A stretch of 64,000 bases of DNA from Massilia alkalitolerans DSM 17462 (GTDB taxonomy: Bacteria; Pseudomonadota; Gammaproteobacteria; Burkholderiales; Burkholderiaceae_D). The stretch spans positions 37,650 to 101,649 of the forward strand of contig NZ_ATYR01000003.1 of the NCBI RefSeq assembly GCF_000427785.1. Direction: 5' to 3'. This document shows, piece after piece, positions 42,786-50,515 of this stretch; positions within the stretch are counted from its first letter, which is position 1; every line of letters begins with the position of its first letter. The notes under the pieces are model-generated. The model was not told where the DNA came from, did not search any database, and saw only the letters and a program-made list of their open reading frames with translations. Position numbers and translations under genes: made by a program.

Positions 42786-44882
42786 TTAGGCGCCGTTGCC
42801 CTTGTACAGGCCGCGGTGGTCGACTGCCTTGGCGGCGAAGTCCAGGCGGCACTTCCAGGTGACGCCATCCACTTCGAAGCCGGTCTGGCTTTCGATGACC
42901 GGGCCTTCGGCGCCGTCCAGGTAGCAGTACTCGACGGTGTCGATCTGGCTGTTGTTGCTGGCCATGAACCAGGCGGTTTCGCTGATGCCGTCGAGGATCG
43001 GCTCGACGATCGGCTCGACCGCGGTACGGCCGCCGGCACGGAATTCGTTCACGTCGCCCTGCTTTGCCGGCACGTAGTTCGAGCTGGTCAGCTGGTAGGC
43101 GTCCTGCTCCAGGGCGGCTGGCACGATCAGGAAGTTCGGCGCGAGGTTCAGCTCTTCGCCGGCCAGGCCCTTTTGCTTACGCATTGCGGTGCGGCCGGCC
43201 TTGAGCGAGTTCAGCTGCAGGGCCGAGCCGACGCCGGTGCCGAGGTTGCCGTGGCTGGCGTGGAACAGGACTTCGCCGTCGCCCATCATCGGGTTGCCGG
43301 TCAGCTGGCTGTACACCAGGCGGTTTTCCAGGCGGCTGGAGCTTGCGCCGAAGGCGGTCACCAGACGCTCGAAGGCGCGCAGGTCGTCATTGATGATGGC
43401 CTGGCGGGTCAGCGAGACCATGCGGCCGTAGGTGACCAGGGCATACGACACGGCTCCGTCCTTCATCGTGCCGTACTTGAACTCGCCGTGTTCGTTGGTC
43501 TGCAGCAGGTCCGGCGCACCCGACAGCTGCGCGAGGTTGATGTTCTTGAAGTCCGGTGCGTTCGGCGCGCGGCGTGCCCACTGGGTGTAGGTACCGACGT
43601 TTTCCTGGTAGGCGTCGCGCATGCGCTTGTTGGCGACGTTCGCGAACAGGGCGGCGAAGTCGCTGGTACCGTGCATGCCCGAGCGATAGGTCAGGATCTC
43701 GGTGGCGAGGCGCAGGCGGTCCATGCCGCGGGTGTTGATGCCACGCGCTTCCAGGAAATCGCGGCCGACCTCGAGCAGGGTCATACCGCGATACTGGCGA
43801 CCGTTGTCGGTCAGCTGGGCGCCGGCATGGATGCGGTGCATCATCGCTTCTTCGATGCCGGCCATGCGCACTTGGTGTTCGTCGCTGACGACCTGGATGC
43901 GGACGTTGTTGTGGCCGCCGCGGGCGGCGTCGTCGCGGGCCAATTCGTCCAGCACGGCGGCGCGCGCCTGGTCGACCGAGTTGCCGCTGCGGATCAGGCC
44001 GGCGGCCAGGTTGGTGACGCCGTGGCGCTCGCACAGTTCAGTGATGTCGGCAGCGCGCGTGGCGGCTTCCTGCGCTGCACGGGTGGCTGCATCGTCGGCG
44101 GCCGGTGCGGCAGCTGGTGCCGACGCGGCGGCCGGGGCCGGTGCAGCACCCGAACGGGTGGCGTCGATAGGCGCAGGGTTCTGGGCGCCCGATTGGGTAG
44201 CAGTTGGCATGTTGTCTTCCTGGTTGGATGGAACGGAATGGGCGGGCGCCCGGGTAATGAACTCGCATGGCGTACCGCCAGCTGGCTGCTCGCGCGTGCT
44301 TGCGTTGGCGTCGGCCGGGACGGTTACAAAACTGATTTCGTATGGCTGCCAGTCGATGGCGCGGTACAGCGGCACGGTGCCGCCATCGGTGCGGTCGATG
44401 GCTGGCGTGATCTCATACTTGCGCACGACGTAACCGAAGCTGATCGAGCGGATGACGCCAGCCTTGATGTCCGAAACCTTGCCGGCCATTTCAGGGCGGC
44501 TCGACAGGCGGAGTGTGGCCAGTCCCTGACCGCTCTGGATGCTGCCCTTGGTGGCGACGCCCATGATCGAGTCGGTGCCGCGATAGATCTGGTGATTGTC
44601 GATCACCTGGACCACGCCGGCATCGAAGCGCGACATGTCGACCGCTTCAGGCGTGACGACGAGCTCTTCGTCGAAGTAGGTGTCGCGGTACCAGTCGTAG
44701 CGACGCACAAGCGCGCCGGTGTTGGTCCACACGCATTCGATGGTGTTGGCCGCTTCGTCGAACGTCGAAGGCTCCAGTACGGCTGCGCGAGTCAGTACCG
44801 GCATGTTGCCGGTGCCGTCCTGAGGCGAGCGGCTGGTGGTGGTTTGAGCAGTAGGCGTCGTCATGCAGCCCATTCTGCTCAT
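42786..44882 (-). CDS. Prohead protease-major capsid protein fusion
   Basis: Up to 698 residues in one chain. The N-terminal 230 residues carry a prohead protease domain (RAAVLEPSTFDEAANTIECVW, VVQVIDNHQIYRG, GVIRSISFGYVVRKYEI). An alanine/proline linker (about 235-275) and a helical scaffold-like segment follow, then the HK97-fold capsid domain (DRLRLATEILTYRSGM to the end). Self-cleavage would release capsid subunits. ATGs at 44882, 44873, 44864 and 44804 are all possible; none has a strong ribosome-binding sequence, and a dyad sits at 44889-44913, right at the gene start. Confidence 0.85.
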   Translation of the reverse strand: MSRMGCMTTPTAQTTTSRSPQDGTGNMPVLTRAAVLEPSTFDEAANTIECVWTNTGALVRRYDWYRDTYFDEELVVTPEAVDMSRFDAGVVQVIDNHQIYRGTDSIMGVATKGSIQSGQGLATLRLSSRPEMAGKVSDIKAGVIRSISFGYVVRKYEITPAIDRTDGGTVPLYRAIDWQPYEISFVTVPADANASTREQPAGGTPCEFITRAPAHSVPSNQEDNMPTATQSGAQNPAPIDATRSGAAPAPAAASAPAAAPAADDAATRAAQEAATRAADITELCERHGVTNLAAGLIRSGNSVDQARAAVLDELARDDAARGGHNNVRIQVVSDEHQVRMAGIEEAMMHRIHAGAQLTDNGRQYRGMTLLEVGRDFLEARGINTRGMDRLRLATEILTYRSGMHGTSDFAALFANVANKRMRDAYQENVGTYTQWARRAPNAPDFKNINLAQLSGAPDLLQTNEHGEFKYGTMKDGAVSYALVTYGRMVSLTRQAIINDDLRAFERLVTAFGASSSRLENRLVYSQLTGNPMMGDGEVLFHASHGNLGTGVGSALQLNSLKAGRTAMRKQKGLAGEELNLAPNFLIVPAALEQDAYQLTSSNYVPAKQGDVNEFRAGGRTAVEPIVEPILDGISETAWFMASNNSQIDTVEYCYLDGAEGPVIESQTGFEVDGVTWKCRLDFAAKAVDHRGLYKGNGA

Positions 44883-44888
44883 TGCGCT

Positions 44889-44913
44889 GTCTCAATTCTC
44901 GGAAAACTGAGAC
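44889..44913. promoter_or_regulatory. Late-region dyad copy 2 (capsid)
   Basis: GTCTCA-N13-TGAGAC, extendable to CTGTCTCA/TGAGACAG, spacer ATTCTCGGAAAAC. It fills the gap between the 61-residue gene and the protease-capsid gene. Same sequence class as copies at 32045 and 49713. Confidence 0.65.
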
Positions 44914-44926
44914 AGTTTTTACATGC

Positions 44927-45112
44927 CTACTTTTCGAGGTCTACAGCTCGATACTTGCCATCCACGATCGTGAGGCTTTTGGCTGGGTAGCCAGGAGCAG
45001 GTTCAACAACTGAATTTTCGGCGCCCATGGTTGGCAGCTCGGGCGGCTGCTGCACTGTGGCCTCCCTAGCCAACAGCGCGCGCACTGACGGGTTGTCGGC
45101 AATGCGGATCAT
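44927..45112 (-). CDS. Small phage protein, unknown
   Basis: A 61-residue protein (MIRIADNPSVRALLAREA ... KYRAVDLEK). Starts within the stop of the upstream gene (TGATG). Not recognised. Confidence 0.55.
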   Translation of the reverse strand: MIRIADNPSVRALLAREATVQQPPELPTMGAENSVVEPAPGYPAKSLTIVDGKYRAVDLEK

Positions 45113-45654
45113 CAGGTGTCGTCCCTATTGAAATACGTAGTCTTGTCGAAGCGTTCGCCATTCGCGCAGCGGACACGCGCCGTCCACTTCCAGTCGGGCG
45201 GAGGATTACCCTCAATGCCACCCAGGAACGCTACGACAAAGGTGCGTTGCACACCGTTGATTGTCGCCACCTCAATCACTGGTTCTTCAAGCTGCGTAAC
45301 CCCTGTCAGGACCAGAACAAGCTCATTCGGCACCGCAGTGGTGTTACGGTCGTGCAGCTCCTGCGTGATGTCAGCCGCATAGTAGCTCTCCTCGTCGGGA
45401 TCCCGATCGACCATCCATTTGTTGCCGACCTTATAGGCTTCTTTTGCACTCATCTGATCAAACCTTATTCTGCTTCCGCTACCTTCGAAAATAACTAGCC
45501 GCGTTCCACTGCCCTCGAACACAACCACTCGCTGCGCTGATACTTTTGATATGGAGAGGCCGTTCTGGGGAGGTAGTTCGATCACTACCGGCACCTCTGC
45601 AGGAGCCAAATACGCCCGCCCGCCGATGCTCGCCGGGTGTAGATAGGCAGTCAT
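45112..45654 (-). CDS. Phage accessory protein, unknown
   Basis: A 180-residue beta-rich protein with a short duplicated element, RVVVFEGSGTR and RLVIFEGSGSR (residues about 42-62), followed by a conventional mixed region. It follows the SGNH-like gene directly with no gap and may work with it. No family recognised. Confidence 0.6.
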   Translation of the reverse strand: MTAYLHPASIGGRAYLAPAEVPVVIELPPQNGLSISKVSAQRVVVFEGSGTRLVIFEGSGSRIRFDQMSAKEAYKVGNKWMVDRDPDEESYYAADITQELHDRNTTAVPNELVLVLTGVTQLEEPVIEVATINGVQRTFVVAFLGGIEGNPPPDWKWTARVRCANGERFDKTTYFNRDDT

Positions 45655-47850
45655 TTACGCCACCGTCACTGTGCGGAACAAGTTGCGCCCGTCGGCCATC
45701 TGCACGACCACAGAACCTGAACTGCCGGCCGCAAGGGTAGACTGCACGGCGAGCGTCATCACGCCCGAAGCATTGGTCGTCACGTTTGCGGCTCTGAAGC
45801 GCGGCGCGGTATGCAGGTCCGGTGTCGGCTCGTCGTAGAAGGCAACCTTCAAGCCAGCTAGGTTCGCTGCTGGAATGGGCTGGCTGTTCGCGTCCATGCC
45901 AGTGGCAAGCGTGAGCGTTACCGTGCGGTTGCTCAGCACCGGCTGCGCGACGCCTGCCATCAAGGCCTGCATCTTGGCGGTGAAGCCTGCGGCCACCATG
46001 GCATTACTGAGCAGATTGCGGTGCACGGCGTCGGAGGCATACAGGTTGCTACCGCCCGTCGTGTTGCCGCTGCCACTGATGCCAGCCTGATACCCGGCGC
46101 CCAGGTCGAGCAACTTGACTTTCGCATCGCTGCTGCGCGCCGCGACTGCCGCCGCGATCGCCGAGCGCGCCTTCCCGCTGGCAGGCACGGCCACGAAAAT
46201 CCATGCAGCCGGATCGGCCGCGCGGAACTGCTCGATCACGCTCTCAACCATCGCCTGCGTGGTCGTTCCGTTGGTGCCGTGCTCGATGAAGTGGAAATCA
46301 CGCGGGGGTGCGAACTTGCCGTTCACCAGGCGGGAGCGCCCCTCAGAGAAGAACATCAGCGCCTCGGTGACTGCCGGGCGACCGTTCGATGCCTGACCGT
46401 AGCCCTGCCCGCTGAAGCCGAAGTGTCCATACTCGGCGTCCAGCGCCTTGGCGATCATCGGTGCAATCGTGTTGCGTGCGAAGTTGCCCGAGGTGGAGGT
46501 TCCCACCCAGCCTTCAAGGATCGAATCCCCATGGAACTCGCCCAGTAGCGGACGCGTGGCGGCGGCCGAGTAGGAGCCTCCGTTCGGCAAGCTGAAGCCG
46601 GTGATACGCAGCCCTGCGGGATTCGTCCACTCCGGCACACTGGTGCCGATGGCGCGCAGCTGCACTTCCAGCGTATGTGAGCCGGTGCTCAAGCCGTTGC
46701 GGGTGACCGTGGTCGTGCCGCTGTTAAGCTGGAAATCGTTGAACACATAGCCGTCGATCAAGGTCGTGACAATCGGATAGTCCGCCGCCGCCACGCCAGC
46801 CGCGACCAGGGCAGACACGTCCACGTTGACGCTGACTTCGGTCACGCCGCTGAAAGCAAAGCGAACATAGGCGCCGGCTGCTACCGCCTCCTTGCGCGTG
46901 CCGTAGTCATCCCAGTTCGGCGACCAGTACACAGCCGGGTCGTTGTGCGGGATCGACACGTTCGATGCGGCTGCGATCACGACATCGAAGGCGTTGGAAT
47001 CTGCGTACTGGCCAACCGTGTCGGTGGCGCGCACCTTGATGTCCTCAGTCGTGCCGGCGCTCGCTACCGTGCCGCTGATGACGCCGGTTTCGCTGTTGAT
47101 GCTCAAGCCGGAAGGCCACGCGGTACCGCCTGGGCTGGCCGAGTAGGTCAGCGCGTCGGTATCGCTGAATGCCGATGCCACGCTGACCGACGTAATCGCG
47201 TTTCCCGCAGTGCCGCTGATGTTGGCGATGGACCCGGTGAAAGTCGGGGCGTTGTTGACTGGCGGCGGCGTTTCGGTATTGCCGCCGCCTCCGCCGTAGG
47301 CCGGGCCGCTCAGACTCGCGCCCGAGGCGCTGATGTTACAGTTGGTTGTCGGGGTGCTGACAGTAACAGTGACGGTCAGTTCAGCGTTGTCCACGCCTGC
47401 CTGAAACACAATGGTCGCGTCGCAGTTGCCTGCCGAACCGTGCGCCACTGGTGCGGCCGTGGCGGACCCATCCGACAGGGTGGCGGTGACATTGGCGCGG
47501 CAGTTGTAACCGCCAACGAACAGTTTCAACGTGCGAACGTTTGTGTCGGCCGGAACCTTGAAGGAGTAGCCGGAACCAACCTGCAAGGTGGTTCCATTGA
47601 GGGCGTAGATGCCGCCGCCGCTCGTGCCGGATGCGGTAGGCGCGCCGTCGCTCCACGAGAGCATGCGTCCGGTGGTGCTGTTGTAGGCGGTGTCAGTCGA
47701 AGTGCCGACCCTGCCCACCACGATTTTGCCGCCACCGCTCGCCTTGCGAGCGGGCGTCAGCGTGTTCGGGTAGATAAGCCAGTCTTGCGTGCCGAGAGCG
47801 CTCAGGTCGGAGCTTACCCCGGCGACTACAGATACAGAAAGTTGCGGCAT
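45655..47850 (-). CDS. Ig-like/SGNH-esterase phage protein
   Basis: A 731-residue secreted-looking but signal-less virion-type protein. Residues about 1-195 are a beta-rich domain. Residues 200-292 form an Ig/cadherin-like repeat (NAPTFTGSIANISGTAG, TYSASPGGTAWPSGLSINSETGVISGT). Residues 300-430 are a beta domain. An SGNH-hydrolase domain (about 433-625) has GDSILEG (S443), SGQGYG (G482), HGTNG (N527) and DAVH (D607, H610), the four consensus blocks. A final beta domain closes. SGNH enzymes deacetylate or de-esterify surface sugars. Location between portal and capsid genes is odd for a tail enzyme. Confidence 0.75.
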   Translation of the reverse strand: MPQLSVSVVAGVSSDLSALGTQDWLIYPNTLTPARKASGGGKIVVGRVGTSTDTAYNSTTGRMLSWSDGAPTASGTSGGGIYALNGTTLQVGSGYSFKVPADTNVRTLKLFVGGYNCRANVTATLSDGSATAAPVAHGSAGNCDATIVFQAGVDNAELTVTVTVSTPTTNCNISASGASLSGPAYGGGGGNTETPPPVNNAPTFTGSIANISGTAGNAITSVSVASAFSDTDALTYSASPGGTAWPSGLSINSETGVISGTVASAGTTEDIKVRATDTVGQYADSNAFDVVIAAASNVSIPHNDPAVYWSPNWDDYGTRKEAVAAGAYVRFAFSGVTEVSVNVDVSALVAAGVAAADYPIVTTLIDGYVFNDFQLNSGTTTVTRNGLSTGSHTLEVQLRAIGTSVPEWTNPAGLRITGFSLPNGGSYSAAATRPLLGEFHGDSILEGWVGTSTSGNFARNTIAPMIAKALDAEYGHFGFSGQGYGQASNGRPAVTEALMFFSEGRSRLVNGKFAPPRDFHFIEHGTNGTTTQAMVESVIEQFRAADPAAWIFVAVPASGKARSAIAAAVAARSSDAKVKLLDLGAGYQAGISGSGNTTGGSNLYASDAVHRNLLSNAMVAAGFTAKMQALMAGVAQPVLSNRTVTLTLATGMDANSQPIPAANLAGLKVAFYDEPTPDLHTAPRFRAANVTTNASGVMTLAVQSTLAAGSSGSVVVQMADGRNLFRTVTVA

Positions 47851-47940
47851 TTATACACCCACTTCGCACTCGACGCGGATCATCGCTTCAGCGCGCAACA
47901 CCTGCTCGGCGAAATCGTGAAGTGCTTTCAGTGTAAGCAT
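47851..47940 (-). CDS. Possible 29-residue phage peptide
   Basis: ATG at 47940 (preceded by AAAGAGAAAACC) opens MLTLKALHDFAEQVLRAEAM followed by IRVECEVGV, ending one base before the SGNH gene ATG. Compact spacing and a helix-strand pattern suggest a real short gene, but proof is lacking. Confidence 0.4.
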   Translation of the reverse strand: MLTLKALHDFAEQVLRAEAMIRVECEVGV

Positions 47941-47988
47941 GGTTTTCTCTTTGGTTTATTCGAACACGAATTTGCGGACCTGCACGAA

Positions 47989-49476
47989 TCAGGCTGTGCT
48001 GGCCTTGTCAGTGCCGCCAGCCTGAGTAGGCAGATTCCCTCGCTGGAGGAACAGCAGCACATCAAGGATGCCCATCTGGCGGAACTTCTCGATGTCGTCC
48101 TTGAGTTCATTGAAAACGACGTCCGGGTCGTAGCCACGCTGACGCAGCTTTTCGCTGAAGCTCGCTAGGCCGCCGCCGATCTCGGCCAGGTCGGCCTTCA
48201 CGTCCTGCTCGGGATTCACGTAGTCCCACTTCGGGGGGCTGAAGTCGACGGACATGTCCCGCCCGCGGATCTTTCCGCCCAGGTAGGCAGCCTCGACAAA
48301 CGCTTCGTGCACGGGGATCAGCAGCTTCGGGACCAGCACGAGCCATTGCATCTGCTGGACGGCGCGGCGGAAGTCCAGCAGGCGCACACGAGCGCTGCTG
48401 AAGTTCACCCCGGTCATGTCGCCGGTCACCGTCTCATAGGGGACACCCACGCCGGTGGCGAAGATGTGCATCTGGTATTTCACGTACTCGACGTAGCCTG
48501 GCGCGGCCTTCGGCTCGATGACGGTAAAACTCATCCCGGGCGGCATGCCGACGATGCCGCCAGCGCCCAGGTCGCCCAGGTCGCGCGCGCCACCGCCCTG
48601 CTCGCCCCCCGCGCCGCCGAGCGATGCCGGGTTTTCCATGCCGGCCGTGTCACCGCTGGCCAGCACGCTGAGGCGGGTCTCGAGGTTCTTGCGCGCCAGC
48701 TCGGCATCTTCGTACAGCTGCAGGTCGCGCACGCGCGCGATCACCGGCGCGAAGCGGGTGAAGCCGCGGCCCTGGCCGGGCCGCTCCGGGTTGTAAAGGT
48801 GGATGATGAACTGGGCCGGCACGCGCGTGCTCTGGGTCTTGCGGCCACGTAAGGTGCCCGTGTCGCCAGGGTGCTGGTCCCACAGGTAGTAGGCTGCTAC
48901 CGCCCCGAGGGCGTCGTACTCAATCCCGTTGATGATCTGGTTGCCGCCATTGGTGCCATTGGTGCCAGTGCGCGAGTCGTCCAGCCAGTCGATTTCGAGC
49001 AGCTGCAGCTGCAGCGGAACGGGGAGATTGTCGCTCGGGCGACGCGGACGCAGACGCACCAGCACCTCGCCGTCCTGCTCCATGGCAGCGTAGGCCGCCT
49101 TCACCATGCCGTAGTAGTCGTACCGGCCATCTGCGTCGCACACCCTGTTCCACTCGGCGAACAGCTTGTTGATCTTTTCCTTTTCCTGGCCGGTTGCACG
49201 CGGGACGATGCCCGTGCCCACAGTTGCCGATGACAGGCCATCCAGGGCCGCACGGCAGTATGGAACGTTCTGCACCAGGGCGCGGGCCTTGACCCGCAGC
49301 GTCCTGGCGTCGGCCTGGTGGTCCGCATTCGCGCTGGCCCCGGCGCGGCGTGGGCGCCAGGTGTCGCGCGGGCTGGCCGCCTCGTAGGCGCGGGCCAACT
49401 GCTGGCGGGCGAAGTGTCGGGCGATGCCGGCATGGGGATTGACCCAGCCGACGATCCGGTCGAGCAGGTTTGGCAT
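47989..49476 (-). CDS. Portal protein, lambda family
   Basis: A 495-residue portal. RAYEAASPRDTWRPRR, RVKARALVQNVPYCRAALDGLSSATVGTGI and the C-terminal VNFSSARVRLLDFRRAVQQMQWLVLVPKLL are typical of lambda-type portals. Forms the dodecameric DNA gate and terminase dock. Start TGATG-overlaps the gpW-like gene. Confidence 0.92.
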   Translation of the reverse strand: MPNLLDRIVGWVNPHAGIARHFARQQLARAYEAASPRDTWRPRRAGASANADHQADARTLRVKARALVQNVPYCRAALDGLSSATVGTGIVPRATGQEKEKINKLFAEWNRVCDADGRYDYYGMVKAAYAAMEQDGEVLVRLRPRRPSDNLPVPLQLQLLEIDWLDDSRTGTNGTNGGNQIINGIEYDALGAVAAYYLWDQHPGDTGTLRGRKTQSTRVPAQFIIHLYNPERPGQGRGFTRFAPVIARVRDLQLYEDAELARKNLETRLSVLASGDTAGMENPASLGGAGGEQGGGARDLGDLGAGGIVGMPPGMSFTVIEPKAAPGYVEYVKYQMHIFATGVGVPYETVTGDMTGVNFSSARVRLLDFRRAVQQMQWLVLVPKLLIPVHEAFVEAAYLGGKIRGRDMSVDFSPPKWDYVNPEQDVKADLAEIGGGLASFSEKLRQRGYDPDVVFNELKDDIEKFRQMGILDVLLFLQRGNLPTQAGGTDKASTA

Positions 49477-49688
49477 CAGTCGCCCCTCGACGTGGTGAAA
49501 TTGAATTTGAAGACAGCGGGGCCGCGGTTGCGGCCGGCACTGTTGACGACAGTCGCAACGTGGTTGCGCGCGGTGATGAGCGCCGCGGTCGACTGGTAAG
49601 TAACTTTGCGCCCGTTGAATTCCACTGACAACGTGCCAGAGGCGATTGCGGAGTCGAGCGCGTCGAGGTCAGATTGAGAGAGGGCCAT
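49476..49688 (-). CDS. gpW-like head-tail joining protein
   Basis: A 70-residue protein (LSQSDLDALDSAIASGTLSVEFNGRKVTYQSTAALITARNHV), matching the small gpW-type head completion proteins next to lambda-type portals. It lies 24 bases downstream of dyad copy 3 and is therefore the first gene after the ISL3 insertion. Confidence 0.8.
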   Translation of the reverse strand: MALSQSDLDALDSAIASGTLSVEFNGRKVTYQSTAALITARNHVATVVNSAGRNRGPAVFKFNFTTSRGD

Positions 49689-49712
49689 GCCGCCAAGGGT
49701 AGCGACTGCCCT

Positions 49713-49737
49713 GTCTCACTTCTCGGAAAACTGAGAC
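49713..49737. promoter_or_regulatory. Late-region dyad copy 3 (head)
   Basis: GTCTCA-N13-TGAGAC, spacer CTTCTCGGAAAAC. It sits between the Mor-type gene and the gpW-portal genes, immediately beside the ISL3 target duplication. If it is an activator site, the gpW-portal operon keeps its own promoter despite the insertion. Confidence 0.65.
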
Positions 49738-49745
49738 ATTATTTC
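49738..49745. repeat. Target site duplication, left copy (ATTATTTC)
   Basis: ATTATTTC, repeated exactly at 51936-51943 on the other side of the ISL3-type element. Eight bases is the size made by ISL3-family transposition. Confidence 0.93.
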
Positions 49746-49780
49746 GGCTCTCCGGATTAGTTTGTGGAATGGATGAGTTC
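49746..49780. repeat. ISL3-type left terminal inverted repeat
   Basis: Thirty-five bases beginning GGCTCTCCGGATTAGT and ending GGATGAGTTC. Pairs with 51901-51935. A further direct copy of its core (CCGGATTAATTTGTGGAATG) at 49798-49821 may be a second transposase-binding site overlapping the passenger gene leader. Confidence 0.85.
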
Positions 49781-49826
49781 GGGGTATACTCAAATTCCGG
49801 ATTAATTTGTGGAATGGAGGTGTGCG

Positions 49827-50306
49827 ATGGACTACCGCGACGAACTCATGCAAGCCGGCCAGCTTGGTCGGACTGCTACGAACCGATTTGAAGAAGTTAG
49901 TGGGACTGACGAGCGTAGAGCTACCGAGGTGGCAGCAAAAGCTATCTACCGTTCGTTTGATGGCTCCGACGCTTACCCATGGGTCGAGGGTGGCAACAGT
50001 AATAAGCAAGAGGATGCGCGCCGGTATGCTCGCGCTGCCTTGCGGTCTGTTAAAGACATTCCTGAGCGCGACCAAATGAAGGGTGCTGAGGACCAAGGGA
50101 TGTTCCGCAAGTTTGACGTTCGCAGGCTTGACGGTACCGACCGCCCAGGAGGCAAGCATTACGGGTGTCGCTATTTCGTACTCGACTTAAGCCATGACAA
50201 AAATGCTAAGGCAGCAATGCGAGCGTACGCGGCATCGTGCTCGTCGACTCACCCCCAGCTCGCTGCGGATATTGAGGCTGAGTTTGGCGCCGGCAGTGCC
50301 GCATGA
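49827..50306 (+). CDS. Passenger gene A of the ISL3-type element
   Basis: A 159-residue protein. The N-terminal half is helical (DYRDELMQAGQLGRTATNRFEEV). The C-terminal half holds FRKFDVRRLDGTDRPGGKHYGCRYFVLDLSHDKNA, reminiscent of small phage-type proteins with a KHxGCxYFVLDLxHD motif, recalled from memory and not tested. GGAGGTG lies before the ATG at 49827. It overlaps gene B as ATGA. Function unknown; possibly a cargo gene or a regulator of transposition. Confidence 0.72.
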   Translation: MDYRDELMQAGQLGRTATNRFEEVSGTDERRATEVAAKAIYRSFDGSDAYPWVEGGNSNKQEDARRYARAALRSVKDIPERDQMKGAEDQGMFRKFDVRRLDGTDRPGGKHYGCRYFVLDLSHDKNAKAAMRAYAASCSSTHPQLAADIEAEFGAGSAA

Positions 50307-50500
50307 ACGCATATTGCCTTGGGTACACGCACAGCAAGTGTGATTATTGTCAGAACGAAAAAAACTGGCAAGTCCTAAACCAGATGCCAGACGCGTTGCG
50401 GAGGTCAATGCAGAACGGCATGGCAAGCATAAACAGCGACAAATGTAGACTTACCTGCATGGGTGAGTACGCGCCTATTCAGCCCGCAAGTCAGGTGTAA
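50303..50500 (+). CDS. Passenger gene B, small cysteine-rich protein
   Basis: A 65-residue protein (MNAYCLGYTHSKCDYCQNEK), with C5, C13, C16, C48 and C52 forming a likely zinc site. ATGA overlap with gene A implies coupling. It precedes the transposase by 15 bases. Zinc-finger-like; function unknown. Confidence 0.55.
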   Translation: MNAYCLGYTHSKCDYCQNEKNWQVLNQMPDALRRSMQNGMASINSDKCRLTCMGEYAPIQPASQV

Positions 50501-50515
50501 CGCGATAATTGTTGC

